Shown here in pieces: positions 24,112 to 31,833 of a stretch of 64,000 bases of DNA. Numbering within the stretch: the stretch's first letter is position 1; every line of letters starts with the position of its first letter. The translations under genes were made by a program, and so were the position numbers. The stretch is from the NCBI RefSeq assembly GCF_000961885.1, contig NZ_JZKH01000001.1:62001-126000 (forward strand), in the 5' to 3' direction. Source of the stretch: Streptomyces rubellomurinus. Lineage in GTDB: Bacteria; Actinomycetota; Actinomycetes; Streptomycetales; Streptomycetaceae. The notes under the pieces are model-generated. The model saw nothing but the letters and a program-made list of their open reading frames with translations. It ran no database searches and was not told the DNA's origin.

Positions 24112-24846
24112 GTGCCCGCCACCACCGCCGCCGCACCGTCCGACGCCGACCAGGACGGCCACACCCCGGTTACCGAGACGCCCGCCCCGGCCGCCTCGCC
24201 GTGGTGGCGGTTCGCCGTCCTCGTGCTGCTGCTCGGCGCCGCCGCCGGCTCGCTGCTGCTGTGGAGCCCGACCGCGCTGCTGAACGGCGGCCTCGCGGAC
24301 CGGCTGCCCGGCTACTGGTTCGCGCCGCTGTTCGCCGCCGTCTACGCGGTCGGCACGCTGGCCTTCGTCCCCCGCCCCGCGCTGAACGCCGCCGCCGGGC
24401 TGCTGCTCGGCATCCGGGAGGGCGTGGCGCTGGCGGTGCTCGGCACGACGCTGGGCGCGGTGCTGGCGTTCGGGCTGGCCCGCTGGCTGGGCCGGGACGC
24501 GATGCGCCCGTTTCTGCGCGGCAAGGTGCTGGGCGCGCTGGACCGGCGGTTCACCGAGCAGGGCTTCCGCAGCGTGCTGGTGCTGCGGCTGCTGCCGGGG
24601 ATGCCGTTCCAGGCGGGCAACTACGGCGCGGCCTTCTCCGGGGTGGGCTTCCTGCCGTTCCTGACGGCGACGGCGATCGGCGTGGTGCCGACCACGGCGG
24701 TGTACGTCACGGCGGCGGCCAGCGCGGGCAAGCCCGGTTCGGCGGCCTTCCTGGTGTCGGCCGGGGGCGTGGCGGTGCTGGTGCTGGGCAGCCTGGTGGG
24801 GCTCTGGCGGGCCGCCCGGGCCCGCCGCCGGCCGCGCACGGTCTGA
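24112..24846 (+). CDS. TVP38/TMEM64 (DedA-superfamily) membrane protein
   Basis: 244 residues. A charged N-tail is followed by about six hydrophobic segments. The SNARE-associated/VTT domain is visible in LAFVPRPALNAAAGLLLG, FGLARWLGRDAMRPFLRG and VLRLLPGMPFQAGNYGAAFS. The R-x-x-P motif (RLLPGMPF) is the family hallmark. It is probably a lipid scramblase or half-transporter of the cytoplasmic membrane. The GTG start has TAGGCT 6 nt upstream, so it is likely transcribed separately from the MFS gene as a leaderless mRNA. Confidence 0.85.
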   Translation: MPATTAAAPSDADQDGHTPVTETPAPAASPWWRFAVLVLLLGAAAGSLLLWSPTALLNGGLADRLPGYWFAPLFAAVYAVGTLAFVPRPALNAAAGLLLGIREGVALAVLGTTLGAVLAFGLARWLGRDAMRPFLRGKVLGALDRRFTEQGFRSVLVLRLLPGMPFQAGNYGAAFSGVGFLPFLTATAIGVVPTTAVYVTAAASAGKPGSAAFLVSAGGVAVLVLGSLVGLWRAARARRRPRTV

Positions 24847-24848
24847 CG

Positions 24849-24868
24849 GGTCACCGCCGGCGGTGACC
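24849..24868. terminator. 20-bp perfect palindrome after the TVP38 gene
   Basis: GGTCACCGCC immediately followed by its complement GGCGGTGACC, 2 nt after the stop. It is likely a terminator without a T-run; it could instead be a protein site for the next gene. Confidence 0.45.
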
Positions 24869-24921
24869 GCCGGCGGAAATCCGCTGGCCGCCCGCCGCCC
24901 GGGCCCGCGAGGATGGCCGAT

Positions 24922-25437
24922 ATGACTGAACTCGCCCCGCGCATCGACCCGCCGATGGTGGCCGACGAAGCCACGATGCTCACCGCCTGGCTCGACTTCC
25001 ACCGCAGCACCCTCGCCCTGAAGTGCCAGGGCCTGGCCGACGACCAGCTGCGCCTGCGCTCCGCCCCGCCGTCCAACCTCTCCCTGCTCGGCCTGGTCCG
25101 GCACATGGCCGAGGTCGAGCAGCACTGGTTCCAGCGCGTCCTGCTCGGCACCGAGCTGCCCGGGGGCATCTTCTGGACGGAGGAGGACGAGGACGGGGAC
25201 TTCAACAACGTCGACACGGCGGACGTCGCCCACGACTTCGCCGCCTGGCGCGCCGAGATCGACGCCGCCCGCCGCGCCGCCGAGGGCCTGCCGCTGGACA
25301 CCGTGGCCGAGCGGCCGCGCCGGGGGCAGGAGGTGACGCTCCGCTGGATCATGGTCCACATGATCGAGGAGTACGCCCGGCACAACGGACACGCGGATCT
25401 GCTGCGCGAATTGGTGGACGGTTCGACCGGGGACTGA
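24922..25437 (+). CDS. DinB-family (DUF664) putative metal-dependent thiol transferase
   Basis: 171 residues from ATG 24922; an ATG three codons earlier is possible, but GAGG is better placed for 24922. Four-helix DinB fold with the three conserved metal-site histidines: LGLVRHMAEVEQHWFQR in helix 2 and IMVHMIEEYARHNGHADLLR in the last helix. The family includes bacillithiol/mycothiol-dependent transferases and many uncharacterised actinobacterial paralogues. Single-gene unit. Confidence 0.85.
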   Translation: MTELAPRIDPPMVADEATMLTAWLDFHRSTLALKCQGLADDQLRLRSAPPSNLSLLGLVRHMAEVEQHWFQRVLLGTELPGGIFWTEEDEDGDFNNVDTADVAHDFAAWRAEIDAARRAAEGLPLDTVAERPRRGQEVTLRWIMVHMIEEYARHNGHADLLRELVDGSTGD

Positions 25438-25475
25438 GCCCGGGACCGAACCGGGGCGAAATCGTTTCCGCATTG

Positions 25476-25490
25476 TTGACAGAAGGTCAA
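25476..25490. promoter_or_regulatory. inverted repeat in the promoter gap of the SepF-like gene
   Basis: TTGAC-AGAAG-GTCAA, 240 nt before the SepF-like ATG. TTGACA within it could also be a -35 element, but no -10 element is correctly spaced. The 292-bp gap holds no other gene. Confidence 0.35.
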
Positions 25491-25729
25491 TTGTGCGGTG
25501 ACCGCGACCGATATGGTCTACGCGCGCAACCGTACGGTGCGCCTTCGCGTCGGTGATGGTGCCCGGGCTCGCCCGGGGTTCCGGCGCGGCACGACTCGTA
25601 CGGAGGTCGCGAGCGGGCACGGGACCGGTGAACAGTGCGATACTCGGACAGTTCCGACGAGTGGATGACGTGTCAAGAACGACACCCACCCCCGGGGGAC
25701 CAGGACGGGACGAGGCAGGGAGGCGCGGC

Positions 25730-26122
25730 ATGGGAGCACTTCGCGACGAGCACCACAACGGGTGGCTGATGCCCTCGGGGAACTACCCGGCCGCGGTGTA
25801 CGACGACGAGTGGGTCGATCAGGAGACGGTGCCGTCCGTCCCCGCGCCCGCGAAGATCGTCTCCCTGCGGCCGACCGGATTCGAGGCCGCGCGGACGGTC
25901 GGCGAGCACATCCGGGCGAGCACCCCCGTGGTCATGGACCTCACCGAGATGGACGAGGCCGAGGCCAAGCGCATGGTCGACTTCGCCTCCGGGCTGATCT
26001 TCGGCACCCGGGGCGGCATCGAGCGGATCGCCCGCCGGGTGTTCCTGCTCACCCCGGCGGACGTCGAGGTGATGGTGATCGACCGCCCGCTGGACGACAC
26101 CGGCTTCTACAACCAGAGCTGA
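25730..26122 (+). CDS. SepF-family cell division protein (SepF-like paralogue)
   Basis: 130 residues from ATG 25730 (GGGAGG 6 nt upstream). The C-terminal SepF domain is complete: KIVSLRPTGFEAARTVGEHI, then PVVMDLTEMDEAEAKRMVDF, FASGLIFGTRGGIERIARRV, FLLTPADVEV. The N-terminus lacks a clear amphipathic membrane-anchoring helix of canonical SepF. Streptomycetes encode SepF in the dcw cluster plus paralogues that modulate FtsZ assembly. With no dcw genes in sight, this is one of the paralogues (SflA/SflB type). A strong terminator follows. Confidence 0.85.
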   Translation: MGALRDEHHNGWLMPSGNYPAAVYDDEWVDQETVPSVPAPAKIVSLRPTGFEAARTVGEHIRASTPVVMDLTEMDEAEAKRMVDFASGLIFGTRGGIERIARRVFLLTPADVEVMVIDRPLDDTGFYNQS

Positions 26123-26152
26123 CCGGGCCGTACGGCCGCAGCAGCACCCCGG

Positions 26153-26186
26153 ACCGGGGACGGCGCACCCGCCGTCCCCGGTTTTT
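26153..26186 (+). terminator. intrinsic terminator of the SepF-like gene
   Basis: 13-bp perfect stem ACCGGGGACGGCG / CGCCGTCCCCGGT with loop CACC, followed directly by a T-run (TTTTT including the last stem base). Confidence 0.9.
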
Positions 26187-26239
26187 GCTGTCCGCACACC
26201 CGGACGGCAACGGCCCGACTGAGACCCCCGAACCTATTC

Positions 26240-26277
26240 TGAGACATCCGTGTCTCATTCGGCTTACACTTGTCTCA
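26240..26277 (+). promoter_or_regulatory. autoregulated leaderless promoter and TetR operator
   Basis: TGAGACA-TCCG-TGTCTCA at 26240-26257 is a perfect 7-bp-arm dyad. GAGACA (26241-26246) can serve as -35 and TACACT (26265-26270) as -10, with an 18-nt spacer. Transcription would then begin at the ATG at 26277. A third TGTCTCA half-site covers 26271-26277, overlapping the start codon. Confidence 0.75.
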
Positions 26278-26906
26278 TGGCCACCGATCGCGACACCGTC
26301 CTGGAAGCCGCCGTGGGCGTGCTCTCCCGCCGCCCGACCGCCCACCTGGACGAGATCGCGCGCGCCGCCGGCATCAGCCGCGCCACCCTGCACCGGCTCT
26401 TCCCGGGCCGCGAGGCGCTGATCCTGGAGGTCGGGATGCTCGGCCTGCGGCGCTTCGCCGCCGCCCTGGACACCGCCGCCGTCGAGGACGGCGACGCCCG
26501 CGCCGCGCTGCGCCGCCTGGTGGACGCCGCCGTCCCGGACGCCGCGCTCTGCGCCTTCCTGGCCGGCGAGAACCAGCTCTACGACGACGACCGGCTGAAC
26601 GACCTCTGGGAAGTCCAGATCGCCCGGCTGCACGCGCTCTTCCTGCGCGGCCAGCAGCAGGGCGTCTTCCGGATCGAGCTGAGCGCCGCCTGGCTGAGCG
26701 AGGCCTTCTTCGACCTGGTCGCCGGCATCGGCTGGGCCGTCCAGGACGGCCGGCTCGCCCCGCGCGACGCCGCCTTCTCGCTCGCCGAGCTGTTCCTCGG
26801 CGGGGCCCTGCGCCGCCCCGACACCACCGGCACCCCCGAATCCACCGACACCGCCCCCGCCGTCCAGAACGACCCGGACCGGAAACCGGAAACCGATACG
26901 CCATGA
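26277..26906 (+). CDS. TetR-family repressor of the adjacent drug exporter
   Basis: 209 residues from ATG 26277. A GTG at 26250 is also in frame but lies inside the operator. The TetR HTH occupies about 1-50 (HLDEIARAAGISRATLHRLF); the C-terminal ligand-binding domain is all-helical and ends in a Thr/Pro-rich tail. Its stop overlaps the exporter ATG (ATGA). With the operator over its promoter, it is expected to repress itself and the exporter and to be released by an exported compound. Confidence 0.92.
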   Translation: MATDRDTVLEAAVGVLSRRPTAHLDEIARAAGISRATLHRLFPGREALILEVGMLGLRRFAAALDTAAVEDGDARAALRRLVDAAVPDAALCAFLAGENQLYDDDRLNDLWEVQIARLHALFLRGQQQGVFRIELSAAWLSEAFFDLVAGIGWAVQDGRLAPRDAAFSLAELFLGGALRRPDTTGTPESTDTAPAVQNDPDRKPETDTP

Positions 26907-28462
26907 GCACCGCCCTGACCACCCGCCAGCGCTGGACCGGCCTCGCCGTCCTCGTCCTGGCCGTCACCGTCGTCGCCCTCGACGCGACCGTGCTGTCCCT
27001 CGCCATCCCCTCCATCAGCGAGACGCTGCGCCCCAGCGGCACCCAGCTGCTCTGGATCGGCGACTCCTACTCCTTCGTCCTGGCCGGCCTGCTGGTCAGC
27101 ATGGGCGCGCTCAGCGACCGGATCGGCCGCAAGAAGCTGCTGCTCACCGGCTCCGCCGCGTTCGGCGCCGCCTCGCTGCTGGCCGCCTACGCCCCGAGCG
27201 CCGGCTGGCTGATCCTGGCCCGGGCGCTGCTCGGCGTGGCCGGGGCGACGATCATGCCCTCGACCCTGTCGCTGATCCGCGGCCTCTTCCCGGACGACCG
27301 GGAGCGCGCCACCGCGATCGGCATCTGGGGCGCCGCGGCCACGGCCGGCGCCGCGCTCGGGCCGATCGTCGGCGGGGCGCTGCTGGAGCACTTCTGGTGG
27401 GGCTCGGTGTTCCTGCTGAACATCCCGGTGCTGCTCCTGCTGCTGGTGCTGGGCGCCCGGCTGCTGCCGGAATCGCGGGACCCGCGGCCGGGCCGCTGGG
27501 ACGTGCTGAGCGTCGCGCTGTCGATGGCCGGGGTGATCGGCGTGGTCTACGCCGTCAAGGAGGCCGCGGCGCACGGCGTCGCCCGCTGGGACGTCCCCGT
27601 CGCCTTCGTGGCGGGCGCGGCCGCGCTGACCGTCTTCGTCCGCCGCCAGCTGCGGCTGGAGACCCCGCTGCTGGACGTGCGGCTGTTCGCCGACCGGCGG
27701 TTCACCGCCGCCGTCACGGCTTCGCTGATCTCGCTGGTCGGCGTGTCCGGGGTGGTCTTCGTCAGCTCGCAGTACCTGCAGCTGGTGCGCGGCTTCGGGC
27801 CGCTGCACGCGGGCCTGGCGGAGCTGCCGGCCTTCGTCGGCTCGGTGGCCGGCGGTCTGCTGACCGCCCGGCTGGCCCGGCGCTTCGGCGCCCGGGCGCT
27901 GCTGGCCGGCTGCCTGCTGGCGATGGGCCTGGGCATGGCCGTGCTCGGCTTCCTCCAGCAGGACACCGCCTACCTGGTGCTGGCCGCCTCCTTCCTGGTG
28001 GTCGGTACGGCCGAGGGCGTCGCCTACACCCTCGGCGCCGGCCTGGTGCTCACGGCCGCGCCGGCCGACAAGGCGGGGGCCGCCTCGGCGGTCTCGGAGA
28101 CGGCCTACGAGCTGGGCACCGCGCTCGGCATCGCGCTGGTCGGTTCGGTGGTCGGCTCGATCTACACCAGCGGGCTCGCCGTCCCGGCCGGGGTGGACCC
28201 GGCCTCGGCCGCCCGGGCCGGGGAGTCGCTGGGCGCCGCCGTCGAGACGGCGCAGGGGCTGCCGGCCGAGGTCGCCGGGTCGCTGCTGGCGAGCGCGAAG
28301 GACGTGTTCGTGCAGGGCATGAACAGCGCCGGCCTGCTGGCCACCCTGCTGCTGCTCGGCGCGGCGGCGATGGCCTGGCGGCTGCTGCGCGGCGAGAACC
28401 GGCCCACCGAGGGCGAGGCGACCGAGGACGCCGCTCCGGCGCCCGAGAAGATCCGCGCCTAG
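26903..28462 (+). CDS. MFS multidrug exporter, DHA2 (14-helix) family
   Basis: 519 residues. QacA/EmrB-type features: motif D1 at the first helix (TVVALDATVLSLAIPSIS), motif A GALSDRIGRKKLLL between helices 2 and 3, motif C AATAGAALGPIVGGALLE in helix 5. Fourteen hydrophobic segments and a charged C-tail. Probably a proton-driven efflux pump for cationic or hydrophobic drugs. Start codon overlaps the TetR stop, so expression follows the repressor. Confidence 0.92.
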   Translation: MSTALTTRQRWTGLAVLVLAVTVVALDATVLSLAIPSISETLRPSGTQLLWIGDSYSFVLAGLLVSMGALSDRIGRKKLLLTGSAAFGAASLLAAYAPSAGWLILARALLGVAGATIMPSTLSLIRGLFPDDRERATAIGIWGAAATAGAALGPIVGGALLEHFWWGSVFLLNIPVLLLLLVLGARLLPESRDPRPGRWDVLSVALSMAGVIGVVYAVKEAAAHGVARWDVPVAFVAGAAALTVFVRRQLRLETPLLDVRLFADRRFTAAVTASLISLVGVSGVVFVSSQYLQLVRGFGPLHAGLAELPAFVGSVAGGLLTARLARRFGARALLAGCLLAMGLGMAVLGFLQQDTAYLVLAASFLVVGTAEGVAYTLGAGLVLTAAPADKAGAASAVSETAYELGTALGIALVGSVVGSIYTSGLAVPAGVDPASAARAGESLGAAVETAQGLPAEVAGSLLASAKDVFVQGMNSAGLLATLLLLGAAAMAWRLLRGENRPTEGEATEDAAPAPEKIRA

Positions 28463-28468
28463 CGCGAA

Positions 28469-28504
28469 CGCGGGCCCCCGCGGTGATCACCGCGGGGGCC
28501 CGCG
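28469..28504. terminator. bidirectional terminator, 36-bp perfect palindrome
   Basis: Arms CGCGGGCCCCCGCGGTGA and TCACCGCGGGGGCCCGCG, 18 bp each, with no loop bases. It lies exactly between the convergent exporter and phosphatase genes. No T-run. Confidence 0.85.
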
Positions 28505-28510
28505 CCGTGC

Positions 28511-30976
28511 TCAGGACACGCCGAAGGGCAGTTCCAGCTCGGCCCAGACCACCTTGCCGTCCCGGGTGAGCCGGCTGCCCCAGCGCTGGGCCAGCTCACT
28601 GACCAGGAACATCCCGCGCCCGCCCTCGTCCTGCTCGGCGAAGGGGCGCAGCTGCGGCGTCTGGCCGCCCGCGTCGGAGACCTCGACGGTGAGCACCCGG
28701 TCGCGGAACAGCCGCAGCCGGCGCGGCGCGTCGGCGTGCAGCAGGGCGTTCGTGACGAGTTCGCTGACCAGCAGCTCGGCGTAGTCGGCGAGGGCGCCCA
28801 GGCCCCAGCTGTCCAGGGTGGCGCGGGTGAAGCGGCGGGCCTGGCCGGGGACCCGGCCGCCGCCGGTGAGCGGGAGGGTGGCGATCCGGTCGGCGGGCAG
28901 CGGCAGCACCCGGCCCATGATCATCGCGATGTCGTCCTCGGTGCCGTCGGTGACCAGGGCGGAGAGCACCGCGTCGCAGCTCTCCTCCAGGGTCCGGCCG
29001 GGCTGGGCGAGGGTGGCGGCGAGCAGGTCGATGCCCTTGTCCAGGTCCTCGCCGCGCCGTTCGACCAGGCCGTCGGTGTACAGGGCGACCAGGCCGCCCT
29101 CGGGGATGGTGAACTCGATCGACTCGAAGGCGACCCCGCCGACGCCCAGCGGCACCCCGGGCGGGACCGTGACCCGCCGGGCGACGCCGTCCGGGCCGAC
29201 CCAGACGGGCGGCAGGTGGCCGGCCGAGGCGACCTGCACGGTGCGGTCCAGCGGGTCGTAGACCGCGCAGATGCAGGTGGCGAACTGGCCCTCGCCGATT
29301 CCGGAGGCCGTTTCGTCCAGCCGGGTGAGCACCTGCTCGGGCGGCATGTCGAGGGTGGCCAGGGTGCGGGCGACGGTGCGCAGCTGGCCCATGGTGGCGG
29401 CAGCCCGGATGCCGTGGCCCATCACGTCGCCGACGACCAGGGCGACCCGGCCGCAGGACAGCGGCACCACGTCGAACCAGTCGCCGCCGACCTCGCTGGT
29501 CACGCTGCTGGGCAGGTAGCGGTAGGCGATCTCCAGCCCGAGGGTGCGGTGGATCTCCTGCGGGAGCAGGCTGCGCTGCAGGGTGAGGGCGGTCTCCCGT
29601 TCGCGGCGGTAGAGGCGGGCGTTGTCGAGGGCCAGCGCGGTGCGGGCGACGAGTTCCTCGGCGAGGGCGACGTCGGCGTCGGTGAACGGCTCGGGGTTGC
29701 GCATGCGGATGAACTCGGAGCCGCCGAGCACCATGCCCCGGGCGATCAGCGGCACCATCATGTACGAGTGGATGCCGGCCGCCATGCCGGGGGCGACCCG
29801 GTCGTCGCTGGAGACCAGGCCGCGCAGCACGTCCTCGGTGACGTGGGAGCGCAGCAGCGGGCGGCCGCTGCGCAGGCACTGGATGTAGCTGCGCTCGGGG
29901 GCGTACTCGGAGGCCTCGCCGACGACGTCGACGGCGCCTCCGAGGCCGGACTCGTAGGACTCGCCGACCGCGACGGCGCGCAGGGTGATCGGCCGGTCGG
30001 TGGGGATCGGGCTGGGCTCGGCGCCGCGCAGCACCGGCTCCAGCAGGTCGACGGTGGCGAAGTCGGCGAACCGGGGGACGACCGCCTCGATCAGTTCCTC
30101 GGCGGTGCGGGTGAGGTCGAGGGTGGTGCCGATCCGGGCGGTGGCCTCGGCGATGGTGGCGAGACGTTCCTGCGCGCGGGCGGCGCGGGCCTCGGCCTGG
30201 AAGCGCTCGGTGACGTCGATGATCGAGGAGGCGACGCCGAAGACCTTGCCGGTGGAGTCCTCCAGCCGGAAGTAGGAGGCGGACCAGGCGCGGTCGCGCC
30301 GGGGGTCGCCGGGGACGCGGCCGTGCGAGCGGGCGTCGACGACGGGCTTGCCGCTCCTGAGCACCTGACGCAGGATCTGCTCGATCTCGCCGGTGTTGAT
30401 CCCGGGCAGCACCGCCGATATCCGGCGGCCCAGGTGGGCGGAGGCGGGGACGCCGTTCATCCGGGCCAGTGCCTCGTTTATCCGGACGTAGCGCAGGTCG
30501 GTGTCATAGACGGCCATGCCGATCGGGGAGCGGCCGAAGATGCCGTCGAGGACGGCCAGGTCGGCCTCGACGGCGTGCAGGGCGCGGGTGTCGGAGGCGG
30601 TGGCGAGCAGCAGCAGGGTGCCGTTCGGGCCGGCTATCGGGTAGGTGCGGAACTCCAGCTCGACCGTGTGGCCGTCGCGGTGGCGGACCGGGAAGACGAA
30701 GGAGGTGCCGCCGCCGGCCATGATCCGTTGGAAGAGTCCCAGGACGGCGGAGCGTTCGGTCTCGACGGTGAGCAGTTGCGCGGCGTAGCTGCCGACGGCC
30801 TCCTCGGAGGTGTAGCCGAGCAGGGCCTCGGCGTCCTCGCTCCAGTGCAGGATCAGTCCGTCGCCCTGGAGCAGGGCCGTCGCGAGCGGGACGAGTCGAT
30901 GGCCTTCGGCGCGTACCGGGGCACCGCTCGGTGCGAGGCCGGCGGCGTCGGTCGCGTCCCAGTCGTGTCCGTGCAT
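28511..30976 (-). CDS. PAS-PAS-GAF-SpoIIE phosphatase with C-terminal anti-sigma-type kinase domain
   Basis: 821 residues, cytosolic. Approximate order: PAS 25-135 (LILHWSEDAEALLGYTSEEA), PAS 140-260 (ending SSIIDVTERFQAEARAARAQ), GAF 275-450, PP2C/SpoIIE phosphatase 470-680 with VGGDWFDV, VGDVMGHG and DGTEDDIAM for metal ligands, and an HATPase domain 690-815 with ELVTNALLHA and EGGRGMFLVSELA. Such proteins sense signals via PAS/GAF, dephosphorylate anti-sigma-factor antagonists and may also phosphorylate them through the HATPase. Streptomycetes carry dozens; the partner is not in this window. Confidence 0.93.
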   Translation of the reverse strand: MHGHDWDATDAAGLAPSGAPVRAEGHRLVPLATALLQGDGLILHWSEDAEALLGYTSEEAVGSYAAQLLTVETERSAVLGLFQRIMAGGGTSFVFPVRHRDGHTVELEFRTYPIAGPNGTLLLLATASDTRALHAVEADLAVLDGIFGRSPIGMAVYDTDLRYVRINEALARMNGVPASAHLGRRISAVLPGINTGEIEQILRQVLRSGKPVVDARSHGRVPGDPRRDRAWSASYFRLEDSTGKVFGVASSIIDVTERFQAEARAARAQERLATIAEATARIGTTLDLTRTAEELIEAVVPRFADFATVDLLEPVLRGAEPSPIPTDRPITLRAVAVGESYESGLGGAVDVVGEASEYAPERSYIQCLRSGRPLLRSHVTEDVLRGLVSSDDRVAPGMAAGIHSYMMVPLIARGMVLGGSEFIRMRNPEPFTDADVALAEELVARTALALDNARLYRRERETALTLQRSLLPQEIHRTLGLEIAYRYLPSSVTSEVGGDWFDVVPLSCGRVALVVGDVMGHGIRAAATMGQLRTVARTLATLDMPPEQVLTRLDETASGIGEGQFATCICAVYDPLDRTVQVASAGHLPPVWVGPDGVARRVTVPPGVPLGVGGVAFESIEFTIPEGGLVALYTDGLVERRGEDLDKGIDLLAATLAQPGRTLEESCDAVLSALVTDGTEDDIAMIMGRVLPLPADRIATLPLTGGGRVPGQARRFTRATLDSWGLGALADYAELLVSELVTNALLHADAPRRLRLFRDRVLTVEVSDAGGQTPQLRPFAEQDEGGRGMFLVSELAQRWGSRLTRDGKVVWAELELPFGVS

Positions 30977-31123
30977 GATCAGGCAGCACCCCGGTTCGGC
31001 TCGTGCCCGGCCGGGTGGGCCTCGCGGTCCGTGCCGGCCGGGGTTCTTCTCCAGACTGCACGGACATCGGCCGCCCGGCGACCCCTTGTCAGGGGTTGTC
31101 CGGCCGCTGACGGTGTACGGGCG

Positions 31124-31744
31124 TCATGGGCGTACCGGGCGCAGCGTACTCTGCAGGAGGCCCGCCCACTGCCGGATCACTCCGGAACGTCGATGACTGT
31201 CGTCGGTGAGCAGGTTGGCGAGGCCGAGGCCGCGGGCGAGGTCGAGGGTGGCCTGCACCGATTCGCGCACGCCGGGGCGGGTCTCGTCGGCGTCCAGGAA
31301 CTCGACGGCGGCCCGGTGGGCCTCCCGGCCGACGCGGCCCTCCAGGGCGACGATCCGCTCGCGCAGCGCGTCCTCGGTGGCGGCGGCCGTCCACAGGTGC
31401 AGGGCGGCGCGGAACAGCGGGCCGGTGTAGAGCCGGACGATCATGTCGACGACGGCCAGGGTGCGGTCGGGGCCGGCGGCCGGCAGTCGGCCCGCGTGGG
31501 CGCGGACGGCTGCCAGCCGCTCGGCGGTGACGTGCTCGACGGCCGCGGTGAACAGGTCCTCGCGGGTCGGGAAGTGGTGCTGGGCGGCGCCCCGGGAGAC
31601 GCCGGCCCGCTCGGCGACCACGGTGACGGTGGAGCCCTGCCAGCCGAGTTCGGCCAGGCACTCGACGGCCGCCGCGAGCAGCCGGGCCCGGGTGGCGCGG
31701 CTGCGGTCCTGCTGGGGGGTTCTGGCGGCGGGGTGGCTGGTCAT
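31124..31744 (-). CDS. TetR-family regulator of the acyl-CoA genes
   Basis: 206 residues. HTH from about 15 to 60 (RARLLAAAVECLAELGWQGS, then VAERAGVSRGAAQHHF); the Gln-His-His segment is common in the TetR group that controls acyl-CoA metabolism. It lies 89 nt downstream of the CoA-ligase gene on the same strand, probably in one transcript. The ligand may be an acyl-CoA made by the ligase. Confidence 0.85.
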   Translation of the reverse strand: MTSHPAARTPQQDRSRATRARLLAAAVECLAELGWQGSTVTVVAERAGVSRGAAQHHFPTREDLFTAAVEHVTAERLAAVRAHAGRLPAAGPDRTLAVVDMIVRLYTGPLFRAALHLWTAAATEDALRERIVALEGRVGREAHRAAVEFLDADETRPGVRESVQATLDLARGLGLANLLTDDSHRRSGVIRQWAGLLQSTLRPVRP

Positions 31745-31833
31745 GGCTGGTGCTGGTTCCCGTTCCGGTCGAGGTGCGGCGGGTCGATCCTCACAGACGG
31801 GCCGCGGGCTCCGGCCGCCGGGGGCGGGGGTGG

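Noticed and set aside
25476..25503. TTGACA as a sigma-70 promoter for the SepF-like gene
   Set aside because: No matching -10 hexamer at 16-19 nt; kept only as an inverted repeat.
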